A stretch of DNA of 64,000 bases from Lunularia cruciata (Eukaryota > Streptophyta > Marchantiopsida > Lunulariales > Lunulariaceae), in the NCBI GenBank assembly GCA_948567375.1, contig OX419755.1, forward strand, positions 48,303,001-48,367,000. The letters run 5' to 3'. Shown here piece after piece: positions 11,231-21,120 of this stretch. The position numbers and the translations under genes are program-made. The notes under the pieces were generated by a model that did no database searches, was not told the origin of the DNA, and worked only from the letters and a program-made list of their open reading frames with translations. Position 1 is the stretch's first letter. Each line of letters begins with the position of its first letter.

Positions 11231-12640
11231 GCTAACGTGCTCCAGTCTGATCCTACTGGCGGGGACATGGGTTTCTACTCAACCTATCTGCATCACAATT
11301 CACCACTCCAGGTCTGTGAACAATCGTGAAATCATACTCCTATAAAATCAAAGCCCATTGTGCAAGCTTCCTTGAAAGCTTGTCGGACTCCATCAACCAC
11401 TTTGGTGGCTGATGATCAGTGATGAGAGTGAAAGGGTTACCAAATAGGTAACATCGGAAATGTGCTACTGCCCAAACTGTTGCCAAGCACTCTCCCTCAT
11501 ATGAACTAAACTTTACCTCCACTGAATTGTTGGAGAAACTAGCATAGGCCACCACAAACTCCTTCTCCTCATCATCATGTTGGATGAGCACCGCTCCAAG
11601 CCCCAACATACTCCAATCAGTATGAACCTGAAATGGTCATCCTTTGATCGATCTCCTCAAAATATGAGCAGATATCAACCTCTCCTTGAGCTCTACAAAA
11701 AGCTCTCTCCTGATCATCTTCCCAACACCACTCCTGTGTAAGCTTGGTCAGCTTTGTCAAGGCCTTGGCAATGACACTAAATCCTCTAACATAGCAGCAA
11801 TAAAAGTTTGCCACCCAAGGAATGATCGTACTCTGCTCACATCCGTAGGTTGAGGAATACTTGCAATAGCCTCCACCTTGGTCTGATGAACACCAAGTCC
11901 TTTGGAGTGGATAGTATGACCCAAATACTCAACCTGCTCCTGGAAGAACCTACACTTCCCAGGATGTAATTTGAGTCCATGAGATCTCAACCTCTCAAAC
12001 ACCTCCAACAACTATCTCTCATGCTCCTCCATAGTAGTGCTATAGACCAAAATGTCATCAATATAGTACCAAGCAAAATTAATCCAACTAGGATCCTATC
12101 CATGACCCTTTGGAACTCAGCAAGAGTGTTCTTCAACCCAAATGGTAAGAACCTCCACTGATATAACACATCCTTGCCGTGAGGATCAATAGCCCAAATT
12201 GTTGTCTTGGACTTATCCTCCTCCTTGATCGGAAACAAATGATATCCCGCTCAAAGATCCAAAGTACTGAAGACCTTTGCATGCCCAATCGCATCAAAAA
12301 TCTCCTCCATTGTAGGCATGGCATACCGATCAGCCTTGGTCTATTGGTTGATAGGACAGTAATCTCCACACATCCGCCTATCTATGTAGTTGCCATACAT
12401 ATCCTTCTTGGATGGCATTATTGTTGCTAATGCATACTCTCCATGTGAAATCTCCACCAAACCAGCCTCAAAAAGATCACTACTCCGGCTCTGAATCAAT
12501 GTCCTCTCCATGTCAATATAACAATAAGGATGTTGGAAAACTAGTGTATTACTAGTCAGCTCAATCTGTATACTAGGTCCATTCAGAGCACCCAAATCCT
12601 TCATACTAAAGGCAAAACAACTTGTGTGACTCCTCAAGAA
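11230..12640 (-). pseudogene. Element C reverse transcriptase and RNase H
   Basis: RT reads leftwards from about 12.64 kb: GLVEISHGEYA, MCGDY, then VFSTLDL and YQWRFLPFGL, with the catalytic YIDD near 12.05 kb. The connection domain (EYLGHTIHSKGLG, then VRSFLG) and RNase H follow (GLGAVLIQHD, then YEGECLA and ITDHQP, near 11.6-11.4 kb). The order and motifs are typical Ty3/gypsy. The frame changes or stops in several places, for example near 12.24, 12.36 and 11.63 kb, so it is a relic. The homologous piece of copy F is split by element E at 56388/62988. Confidence 0.88.
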
Positions 12641-13095
12641 CCTCCAAACCCTCCGTCTTTCCTCTCCAGTAAGCTTGGGTCCAAGATCTGGCCCCCAAGT
12701 ATCCTCTGTAACTGTAGTAGGAGTGGAAGACGTACGGACTGGCTGCTACACTATGCCCTTGGGAGCAATAGTATCATGCTCCTGACCACTAGAGGTCCCA
12801 ACCTCTGTGTGAAAAAATCCCTCCACTCTGGCTGCAAGCTCCACACATACTCTAGCTGCATCCCATGTGGATTAAGAGTGTAATCCAAGTAGCCCACGCT
12901 CACCTGGATGGACTCCAAGTAGACCACTCTCCCTAGTAGCTACTAGATGTGTCCCAAGAATACCATGTCCAATTAGTCCATTGCCCCCAGCATGTACCTG
13001 AATTGTCTTGATAGGCACAGGGCTCACAAGTGTCCAAGTAGTGATGCTTATCAAGCAAATCCTATGCTGCTCTGCCAAGCCAAGGCTCACAATCT

Positions 13096-14061
13096 AGGTC
13101 AAACAGTCCAATCCATAGCCTGACCTAACACCTGACGCCTGAATGCTTCTAACACTACTGGAACAACGGTATGACCTATGAAAAAACCCATCGCCCGCTC
13201 TCTCTCATCAGCATTAGGCTCCACCAACTGCTGTAACTATGAGTCCCAAACAAGTCCAGGTCCTCTCTCTCAAAAAGCACGAGAGCCTAGGAAACTCATG
13301 AGTGTGGGAAATGCAGCTCTAGACTGTCCAACTAGGTTCACTACTGCCATAGGTGACCTATCAGCCACTACCACTGTCTGAGACTGATGCCAACATCCAA
13401 GATATCATCAACAAGGATGTGGTCAAGTTGCTGAATCCTATCATAAGCGCACTATAGAACCTCTCTGGGTAAGAGGTTTGTCTACCAAAGACAAAGACAA
13501 TGAGCTCGTGATCCCACTCTAGCTGCATCTAAAAATACAGTAGGTCCCATCCAAGAATGGACCTGATGTGTACTCACCACCACTCTAGTGCGAGAATCAC
13601 CTATCAAGGGAACGTTCTCCAAAAGGTAAGCTAGAGAAACGGACTGATGAACTTGGAGATGTCGTAATATCCGTAACATCTCCCAAAACATACTAGAACA
13701 AGGATCTTGAAGACCCAAATTGCGGCCCACACGTGCATGTCCCTAACATGGCCATCCAGAAATCACCAAGTGAATAGACCCATGTCTCTCTAGGTCATGC
13801 GCCCCCAATAAGGAAATGTCTATTGGTAGGGCCTTTTTGCAACCTCTGATTGCTGACATCGGTAAGAACTCAAGATACCGATAGGCCAAGTGTGCCACAT
13901 GATGTAGAGAGACTTGCCTAGTAGTCTCATCTCTCTCTATATACAAGTACCCCTATACTCGGATACCCGCCTATAACACCGCAGCTAGTCCGGTGCTGAT
14001 CCCACCAAACAACTCCAATAGGCATATCCCCTCTACTAGATACTGCCAAGCAATGAGTGTG
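13096..14061 (-). pseudogene. Cytosine-C5 DNA methyltransferase domain inside element C
   Basis: Minus-strand reading gives the C5-methyltransferase motifs in canonical order. Motif I is ELFGGISTGLAAVL (about 14015-13974, AdoMet binding). Motif II-like YIERDE follows. Motif IV is SGWPC with the nucleophile Cys at 13748-13746, the next codon TAG where PCQ is expected, then GH and GRNLGLQD. Motif VI is LLENVP (ENV near 13619-13611). Motif VIII-like VGSRAHCLCLW lies near 13500. Motif IX-like ERERAMGF is at 13200-13177, and a motif X-like RRQVLGQAMD follows. A -1 shift near 13378 and seven or so stops interrupt it. Canonical order excludes plant DRM enzymes, whose motifs are permuted. It lies between protease and RT of the polyprotein, and copy F holds the homologous C-terminal part. 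In life it would methylate DNA; the inferred role is self-silencing control or escape. Confidence 0.85.
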
Positions 14062-14339
14062 GTATCTAGAGGTGTCAAATAAATTGCCTCTAGAGGCTCA
14101 TCCTCACATTCATCTCCTGATGGTACGAAGGCTCCACTCCAAGCTTACTGCACTAATCTACATCTAATCTACATGCTGCTGCAATGCCTCCTCTGAACTC
14201 CACAATGGAATATCCAAGGTAGATGGAGCAATCCCACTCGTACTCCAAAGCCCAGTGATCTTCTCTAGTACTAGAGTATCCTCTGCATGGGCGTTCCCCT
14301 CCAACAAGTCACCAAGCCAAGTAACTACACCATTGGAGG

Positions 14340-14770
14340 CTAAAACTGATGCCGCCATGGTCTCGGACTATAGTGAGCCAAGACTACCACTACTAAAGCA
14401 TACAAGTAGGCGACATACCCGTCCTCACCAGACTGCCAACCAGGTCTATAAGAGGTTATCTCCTCCCAATAATCAATAATGAAACCCATGGAGTATAACA
14501 GTGCTCCCCCAACTAGCACATCATATGACTCAACTATTGTCGCAATAGCCTGAGCTCTCACCACCGAGCTATTAGTTGGATGACTAGGCTGAACTTGTAC
14601 AACAAGCTCCCCACGTGTGATGTATTGTGTTGAACCACCACCTAGAGATGTCTGGATCTGAAATGGACACCTTTCCACATCAATCTTCCATAACTCTAGA
14701 CTGAAACTGCAGCCTTCCCCAACATAAGGGGTTGCGCACCAGAGTCTAACAAGACTCTCTACGGTGTATA
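14340..14770 (-). pseudogene. Element C aspartic protease
   Basis: The minus strand reads VLLDSGAQPLMLGK with the catalytic DSGA near 14746-14735. After a frame change it continues to DVLVGGALLYSMGF at about 14.5 kb, which resembles the flap and C-terminal part of retropepsins. It would cut the Gag-Pol polyprotein. Position just upstream of the methyltransferase and downstream of the CCHC knuckles fits a Ty3 layout. A TAG lies three codons before the active-site strand. Confidence 0.78.
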
Positions 14771-14839
14771 GACCTTCCTTGAAGGTCCCACCAAACGGAA
14801 AATCCCCCTTTGGTTATCCAATAGGACAACACCAGGTGT

Positions 14840-16946
14840 AAACTACACTCTCTCAAAGGCCGGTCTAGCTGGCAACTCCTCCAGTCTAGCCGCTGCTGCC
14901 TGCCATAAACCACTGGTCGTTGAGCGGATCCCATGCTCCTCAACCAAGTCAACTCCACTACCAACCACCTCTACTCTAGTAGTAGGAACCGCACCATCCC
15001 TACTCTCACAAAGTGTGGCAGCCAACCGGAACACTGGGGCTGGGTCAACTCCCAATGTAAACATGTCATTGGCCAAAAACAAAGGATGCCGCATAATTAG
15101 CTGAGCCGCCCCCAACATCATGCTAGACTCAATTTGTGTAGTAGCAGGTGGCTGACTAGCAGGTAGTCCATCATGCACTCCATCATCACCTACCATACCT
15201 GCATTGGGACGTCTAGAAACCATGGATGTTGTCTATAATGCCTCAAATAGTGTGAAAGACTAAGGAAGTCTAACCTGTCTCCCAACCTCTCTTCTCTGGA
15301 GGTCCAACTCCATTGATGCTCCTCTAGGCTCTGGAGCATGTACTGCACTCCTAGTCATTGCTGTAGATGCATCCACCTATGCTGCTCTGCACATGAAGTC
15401 CAAAGCATCTCTATCACCAGCATATGAGGTGGAAGCCTCAGCACCTGAATCTGATCTCCTCTTAACAATAGCCATACTAGCCAATCTCTGCTCCAACTGC
15501 TCAATCCAAGTAGCCATATCTATGTCAGAAGTAAGGGCAAGTACTACAGCCCTACTAAGTGTAGATCCTCTACCTCCACCCCTACCACCTTGTCCTCCAT
15601 AAACTAGAGCTCCTCTACTACCTGCCATAGTAGCCCTACCACTCCGTAACTTTGGGTGTAGGTCAAAACACCAATCACTAGTGTGACCAAATCTGTGGCA
15701 ATGCTCACATTGCCTCTGTGTTGGTTGTGATGCACCAGAGGTATCAGGTCCGCTACCTTGAGTACACTCTCTCCTATGATGAGGTCTACCACAAGTCCAA
15801 CAAACAACACTACCACTCACTAGCTACTGTTGACCCACAAATGAAGGTAAGGGTCTAACTCCACTAGGCCCTCTACTCGCTCCATAGGATCTAGGCTATC
15901 CACCCTGTCCTCAAAAACCAATTAGGCATGGTGCACTATGTTGCACTCTAGAAGAAGTCACAACCGTGGATGAGGTCTCCCTACCAAATCCAAATGTCAC
16001 CACCCTCTCCTCTACCATGTTGAGCTCAATACGCTTAGCCAAACCAAAGACCACTGCCAAAGTAAGCAAAATAGCCTATAACAACGTAGCATCATGAACG
16101 CTACGTCGCAACTCCTTGTCCAGTATCCCATACCAAAACTAGACTGCCTGGACCTTAGTAACTCCGTGAGTGAAACTGATCAGCTGCCTCATGCAAGTGT
16201 ATGCCTCATGTAGGCTCTCTCTAGCCTTCCATTGGAACTCCTGCAAGCTCCTCGGTTTGTCAGTCCGCACTCCCTGGTAGTTCTACCTCAAACACAAGAA
16301 GAACTCCACCATGGGGTTAAACCCCGGTACCACACCACCTCTTGCAATGGTACCTCCAATCTAATAGCACTATCTCCAGCTAGTGCACCTCCACTAGCTC
16401 CACCAACACTACTCGAGCTAGAACTCGTAGGTACAGCCGATCTACTCTTGGCCACCAAGCTTGAAGTGATAGAGACATAGTTTGGAGACCGATACTATCT
16501 CCATAACTTGATCTCCTCCAAATGAGCTCTCTTGAACTCATGGTAGTCATCTATTGGTGGACCCTCCAGATGTTGAAACAACCCCTTCCATGCCATGAAG
16601 GGTATAAACAAAGTTGGGTTTGGCATCTGCTGTAGATCACACCAACTATCAAACTCCTAGATGAAGTCATCCAACTCAATGGTACCCACTGTACCAGAGT
16701 AACGCCTAGGGCCTTTGGAGGCCCCATAAATCTTGTCCATGTCCCACAACAACGATGCGGACACACCAAGTGCATTCTCAATTGAATCAGCTTTTGTGTC
16801 AAACTCCAAATCAGAGTCAATCTCCTCCTTCACTGGGACCTGAGATACAGGCTGATACCGAGCACCACTCTGAGTAATCCTACTACGTACTACAGGGCTA
16901 ACTCCTATGGAATCTCCAAAGAACTCCGTCGTGACAAAGTAACGCA
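14840..16946 (-). pseudogene. Element C gag with two CCHC knuckles
   Basis: Two zinc knuckles are readable on the minus strand near 15.80 and 15.70 kb: CWTCGRPHHRREC (non-standard spacing) and CEHCHRFGHTSDWC (classic CX2CX4HX4C). The upstream segment (16.9-15.9 kb) should hold the capsid, and an open run at 16657-16946 reads to the junction with the family-3 LTR at 16947. The start and 5' LTR are missing. The protein would assemble particles and bind RNA. Several stops separate the pieces. Confidence 0.72.
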
Positions 16947-17683
16947 TGTAATACCAAGAGCTAGCCATATGATCTAGATGTGAAATTCAGTTTGGTAACA
17001 TCTAGAATGATGTTATACATGATGGTCAAAATAGATAAGATATAAGTATCACAAAAAGAGTACTTCTACTAATAGGGTAGAAACCAAAATAGACTTGAGA
17101 ACCTTAGAACCAATAGCTAGACATATGATTTAAAGGTGAGAATTGGTTTGGTAACATCTGAAAGGATGTTACACATGATGGACTAAACAGATCAGAAAGA
17201 GCTATCACTAAAAGGGGACTTCTACTAATAGAGTAGGAATTGAAATATACTTGAAATCTTTGAAGGCAATTTTGGAGGCCTAAACGGATGAATTAGGCCT
17301 CAAAAATGTGCGAATTCCCCCTTGACAAAGCAAAGGTTGGCCTTCCCTCCCCCTGCTTTGTCTCGTTGAGAGCTTTCCAACGGTACCTTACTCACATGAT
17401 TTTGAGATTCTTATAGGAAGATTCCCTAAAAGATTCCCTTTGGTCAAAGCTTGTTTGACCAACCAGATAGGACCTAGACCAGACATGTCACCCATCCAAG
17501 TAAGTAATCCAAGGGTGGAGCTTGCTGACATGTCACCTATCTGTGTCCCTAATCTGATGGTGGAGCTTCCTTGGATGAGATCCTCTTTGTCTATATAATA
17601 AAGAGAAGGTGCTCCTTTGGGGCATCGAATGTTTGAGTGTGCAATCTGTGTTTTCTCTCTTCTCTTGTTCTTGGAGTATTACA
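16947..17683 (+). repeat. Lone family-3 LTR
   Basis: This 737-bp + strand LTR starts TGTAATACCAAGAG and ends TTGGAGTATTACA, homologous to the LTRs of elements D and E. A TATA-like TCTATATAATAAAG lies near 17592. The flanks differ: family-2 gag on the left, family-1 gag on the right. No matching target duplication is visible (ACGCA versus AGCAA). It is therefore not a simple solo LTR; a deletion or recombination joined two different elements here. Confidence 0.88.
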
Positions 17684-18289
17684 AGCAAGCTGAATGACAA
17701 ATTGTTGCACCAATCTTGATGTGGGCAGAATTCAAGTGTGCAATAATTAGTTGGTTTGAAGCTATAAATGCCACACGAGCTGCACGAGATAGGTTGGCAA
17801 AATCGAAACAGATTGACACTATAAGAAGTTACATCACACAATTCTAGAACACCATCATGCAAATTCCAAATATATTGGAAGGTGAAGCTCTGGATTAATT
17901 TGTGAGGCGCTTGAAGTCAAGAACCAAACTAGAGGCAACCATGCGAGAGCCACAACACTTAGAAGAAGCCATGCGATTGGCCAGACATTTTGATTCCTTA
18001 GTTCCAACAACTTGATCTTGACCTTGACCTCCACAGAACCTACCGATACACTAGACATGGGTGGAGGAGCCAATACCAATGGAGATTGATGTTATTCAAC
18101 AGAGACCACTTGGCACTACAAATAGAGAGAAACGGTGATAAAATGGGGGTTATTTTTATTGTCACCAATTGGGAATCACTGAATGTCCACTCAAGAATGG
18201 ATGACCCCAACAAGTTGCCTAAACAAAGTTTGTGGAGAAAAATGATCAAAGAAACGAGGAATCCCAATAGAAGATTTTGAGCCGCCTAT

Positions 18290-20400
18290 TGAGAGATTGA
18301 TTAATTCCAATGGGATTGAAGGCTTGACCTATGCAAGTTTGCTTCACTTGCAAGGTGTGATATCTAATTGGGGTTGTAGGATTTTGGTTCATTTTTGAAT
18401 TTTGGAGAATTGCATATTTATGCAAGTAGCAAAGGAATTGGGTATTCCTATCAAGCTAGTAATTGGAAGTAGATTGATGATGGCGGATGGTAGAAAGGTT
18501 TTTTCATTCTATATCTTGCATCTTGTTACCTTCAAGATTGGGAATGAGTATTTGGAGTGTATGAGGTTTGTAGTAGCACCTCTACACTATGATATCATTC
18601 TAGGACTACCTTGGTTTGAACGTCATAAGGTTTAATTTGATTGTACCTGATGATAAATTCAAGTACAACACCAAGGTAGAAATTTCTGATTAGGTTGTCT
18701 GGTACCTTTGAGTAAGACACCTAAGAATAGTCAGTCCCAAGATGAGAAGTTTGTCAAGAAAGTAGCCATAGAGCAATCCTTGAAGGAAGATGAGTCCCAA
18801 GATGGGAAGTTTGCCAAGAAGGCAACCATAGAGCAAGCTTTGGAGAGAGATGAGTCCTTAGATGGGAAGTTTATTAGTGAAGCAACCATAAAGCAAGCTT
18901 TGGAGGAAGATAAGTCTATATTTGTGGTGTGGATCAAGCCAATTGCACAAGGACAATCTGAGGAAGGCCAAGAGCCTCATGAAGCAATGGTTGATCAGAT
19001 AGTTCAAGAGTTTGCGAACGTGTTTCCAAATAATTTGCCAAAGGAATTACCCTCCAATTGTGGTATGCCCTTCAAGATTGAGTTATTGCCCAAGGAGTAC
19101 TCCAATGAGTAGACCAATCTATTGACTCTCACCAAAGAAGTTAGAGGAGTTGCAAATAACACTTATGGAGTTGTTGGAGAAGGGCTTCATATGACATAGT
19201 ACCTTTCCTTGGGGAGCACCGGTACTATTTGTTCCAAAGAAGGATGGAGGACTTTGTTTTTATATTGATTACCATAGGCTCAATAAGCAAACATTGAAGA
19301 ATGCATATCCCTTACCTCAGATTGATGACTTGCTTGATCAACTAAGTGGAGCATGATACTTTTCCAATTTGGATCTTCACAATAGCTATTGGCAAATACC
19401 CATTGATAAGGAGGATGTGCAAAAGACTACCTTTAGCACAAGGTATGTGCATTTTGAGTGGAGAGTTATACCTTTTGGGCTTACTAATGCTCCAGTAGTC
19501 TTCATAGATCAAATGCATCAAGTGTTGGATGGACTATTGGATCAATACGTGATGGTGTTCTTATATGATATCTTAATCTATGGTAAGACAGAGGTAGAAC
19601 ACGTGAATCATGTGCAAGAAGTCCTAAGATAACTACGACAATGGAAATTTTATTGCAAGAAGTTGAAGTGTGCCTTTTGGTAAAAAGAATTCACCTTCTT
19701 GGGTCATAAGATCTCATCAGAAGGGATCAAGATAGAAGAGGAGAAAATCAAGGCCATTACTAATTGGCCTACTCCAAAGGATGCTCTAGAAGTATGAGCA
19801 TTTAATGGATTGGCCAGTTTTTACCGACGGTTCATCTATTATTATGCTCATGTGACTGCACCATTGATTGACCCCTTGGAGAAGAACTTGAGCTTCCAAT
19901 GGACTACCAAGCATGAAGAAGCATTCCAGAAGCTGAAACATATGGTGTCTTCAAGACCCATCCTTCAACCATATGATCCTCAGCTACCTTGTGTGGTTGA
20001 TTTTCACTTTGCAATTGGAGCAGTTGGAGCAATGGAGCAATTGATTTTGACTTCCAATTGATTCTAACTTTGCAATTGGAGCATTGTTGCAATAGGAATT
20101 CCCAGATGGACTACATCCCATTGCCTTTATGTCTCACCAACTACATACAATTGAAAGAAATTACTCTACTCAAGATTAGGAACAACTTGCAATGGTATAT
20201 GCCACCAAGGTATGGAGGTATTATCTCTTGGGAAAACAAGTGATCATGCAAATTGATTATAAACCATTGTTGCAGACCTTACACTTGGAACACATGAAGA
20301 GTCAACATCATCAATGGGAGGAGCAACCCCAATTTTTTGACATCAAACTTGAGTACAAACCAGGTCAGTTCCATGTCATCCCTAATGCTTTATCATGATG
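18290..20400 (+). pseudogene. Element B pol fragment
   Basis: This covers protease, RT and RNase H homologous to element A on the opposite strand. The catalytic RT motif reads VFLYDILIYG near 19557-19586, so the first Asp of the DD pair is Tyr. The protease active-site strand is destroyed by a stop near 18394. Stops occur near 18634, 19110, 19629 and 19795. Where A has TAG at FxKLK (4396), B retains CAG (Gln), which shows independent decay of the two copies. Confidence 0.83.
18733..18911 (+). repeat. 60-bp coding minisatellite in family-1 pol linker, three units
   Basis: Units start at 18733, 18793 and 18853. Each encodes about 20 residues resembling SQDGKFAKKATIEQALERDE. Element A has only two units at the same place (5532-5412, minus). 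The repeat lies between protease and RT. Length in whole codons keeps the frame. Confidence 0.8.
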
Positions 20401-20425
20401 AATTGATTTGAAGTCTCTTCCTCTC

Positions 20426-21107
20426 TGTAATACTTTGAGGAAGAGAAGAGAGAAAATACAAATTTCACACTCAATCATTCGACGCCCCAAAGGAGCACCT
20501 TCTTTTTATTATATATACCAAGAGTATCTCCTCTAAGGAAGTGCCACCATAGGATTAAGTACATAGATAGGTGACATGTCAGCAAGCTCTATCCTTGGAT
20601 TACTTTTTTGGATGGGTGACATGTCGGTCTAGGTCCTATTTGGTTGGTCAAACAAGCTTTGATGAGAGTGAATCTTTTAGGGAATCTTCCTATAGGAATC
20701 TCATAATCACGTGGGTAAGGTACCATTAGAAAATTGGGATTCTATATATTTTCCAGGCCTAATTCATTTATTAGGCCTATGAAATTGCATTCAAAGATTC
20801 CAGGCATATTTTATTTCTTACTCTATTAATAAAAGTCCCTTTTTGGTGATACATCTTTTTGATCTATTAAGTCCGTCATGTATAACATCTTTCCAGATTT
20901 TACCAAACTAATTATTACCTTTAAATCATATGTCTAGCTATTGATTCCAAGGTCTTCAAGTCTATTTTGGTTTCTGCCCTATTAGTAGAAGTGCTATTTT
21001 GGTGATACTTCTATCTAATCTATTTGGACCATCATGTATAGCATCATTCCAAATGTTACCAAACCAAATTTCACATCTAGATCATATGGCTAGCTCTTGG
21101 TATTACA
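20426..21107 (-). repeat. 3' LTR of element D
   Basis: This 682-bp LTR begins TGTAATACC on the minus strand at 21107 and ends at 20426. It lacks the G-run and about 60 bp around it that the 5' LTR has at about 26110-26175, which explains its shorter length. Confidence 0.9.
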
Positions 21108-21120
21108 GATCTTCCTCCTT

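Larger units (their letters stand above)
8809..16946 (-). mobile_element. Element C: Ty3/gypsy with methyltransferase and PHD finger (family 2)
   Basis: This is an 8.1-kb minus-strand LTR retrotransposon lacking its 5' LTR. From right to left it holds gag with two CCHC knuckles (about 15.7-15.8 kb), an aspartic protease with DSGA (about 14.75 kb), a cytosine-C5 methyltransferase (about 14.05-13.10 kb), RT with YIDD (about 12.05 kb), RNase H, and integrase with HHCC and D-D-E. A C-terminal PHD finger follows (9774-9640), then a purine tract and the 3' LTR. The gag end is cut at 16946 by a family-3 LTR. The left end sits in element B. Copy F (52984-56388 plus 62988 to the window end) has the same order, so the composition is that of the family. 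Stops and at least one frameshift make it inactive. Confidence 0.88.
17684..20425 (+). mobile_element. Element B, remainder: family-1 gag to RNase H
   Basis: This is the continuation of the + strand family-1 copy that begins at 8121. It resumes at the gag position matching element A about 6586, so about 300 bp of gag is missing relative to A. Protease-like sequence (MQVAKELGIPI, IILGLPW) is at about 18.3-18.64 kb. A protease-RT linker has three 60-bp tandem units (18733-18911). RT is at about 19.1-19.63 kb, where FLYD replaces FLDD. RNase H is at about 19.8-20.4 kb. It stops at 20425, where element D begins, so integrase, chromodomain and 3' LTR are absent. Many stops are present. Confidence 0.87.

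Noticed and set aside
13096-14061. A host methyltransferase gene (CMT or DRM) interrupted by retrotransposons
   Set aside because: It has no introns, lies on the element's coding strand between protease and RT, and the same segment recurs in copy F. DRM enzymes also have permuted motifs.
16947-17683. Simple solo LTR formed by recombination between the two LTRs of one family-3 element
   Set aside because: The flanks come from two different elements and show no matching 5-bp duplication, so a larger rearrangement is needed.
18733-18911. Regular 60-bp repeats as a possible CRISPR array
   Set aside because: The units are contiguous coding repeats with no spacers, inside a retrotransposon pol frame of a plant genome.
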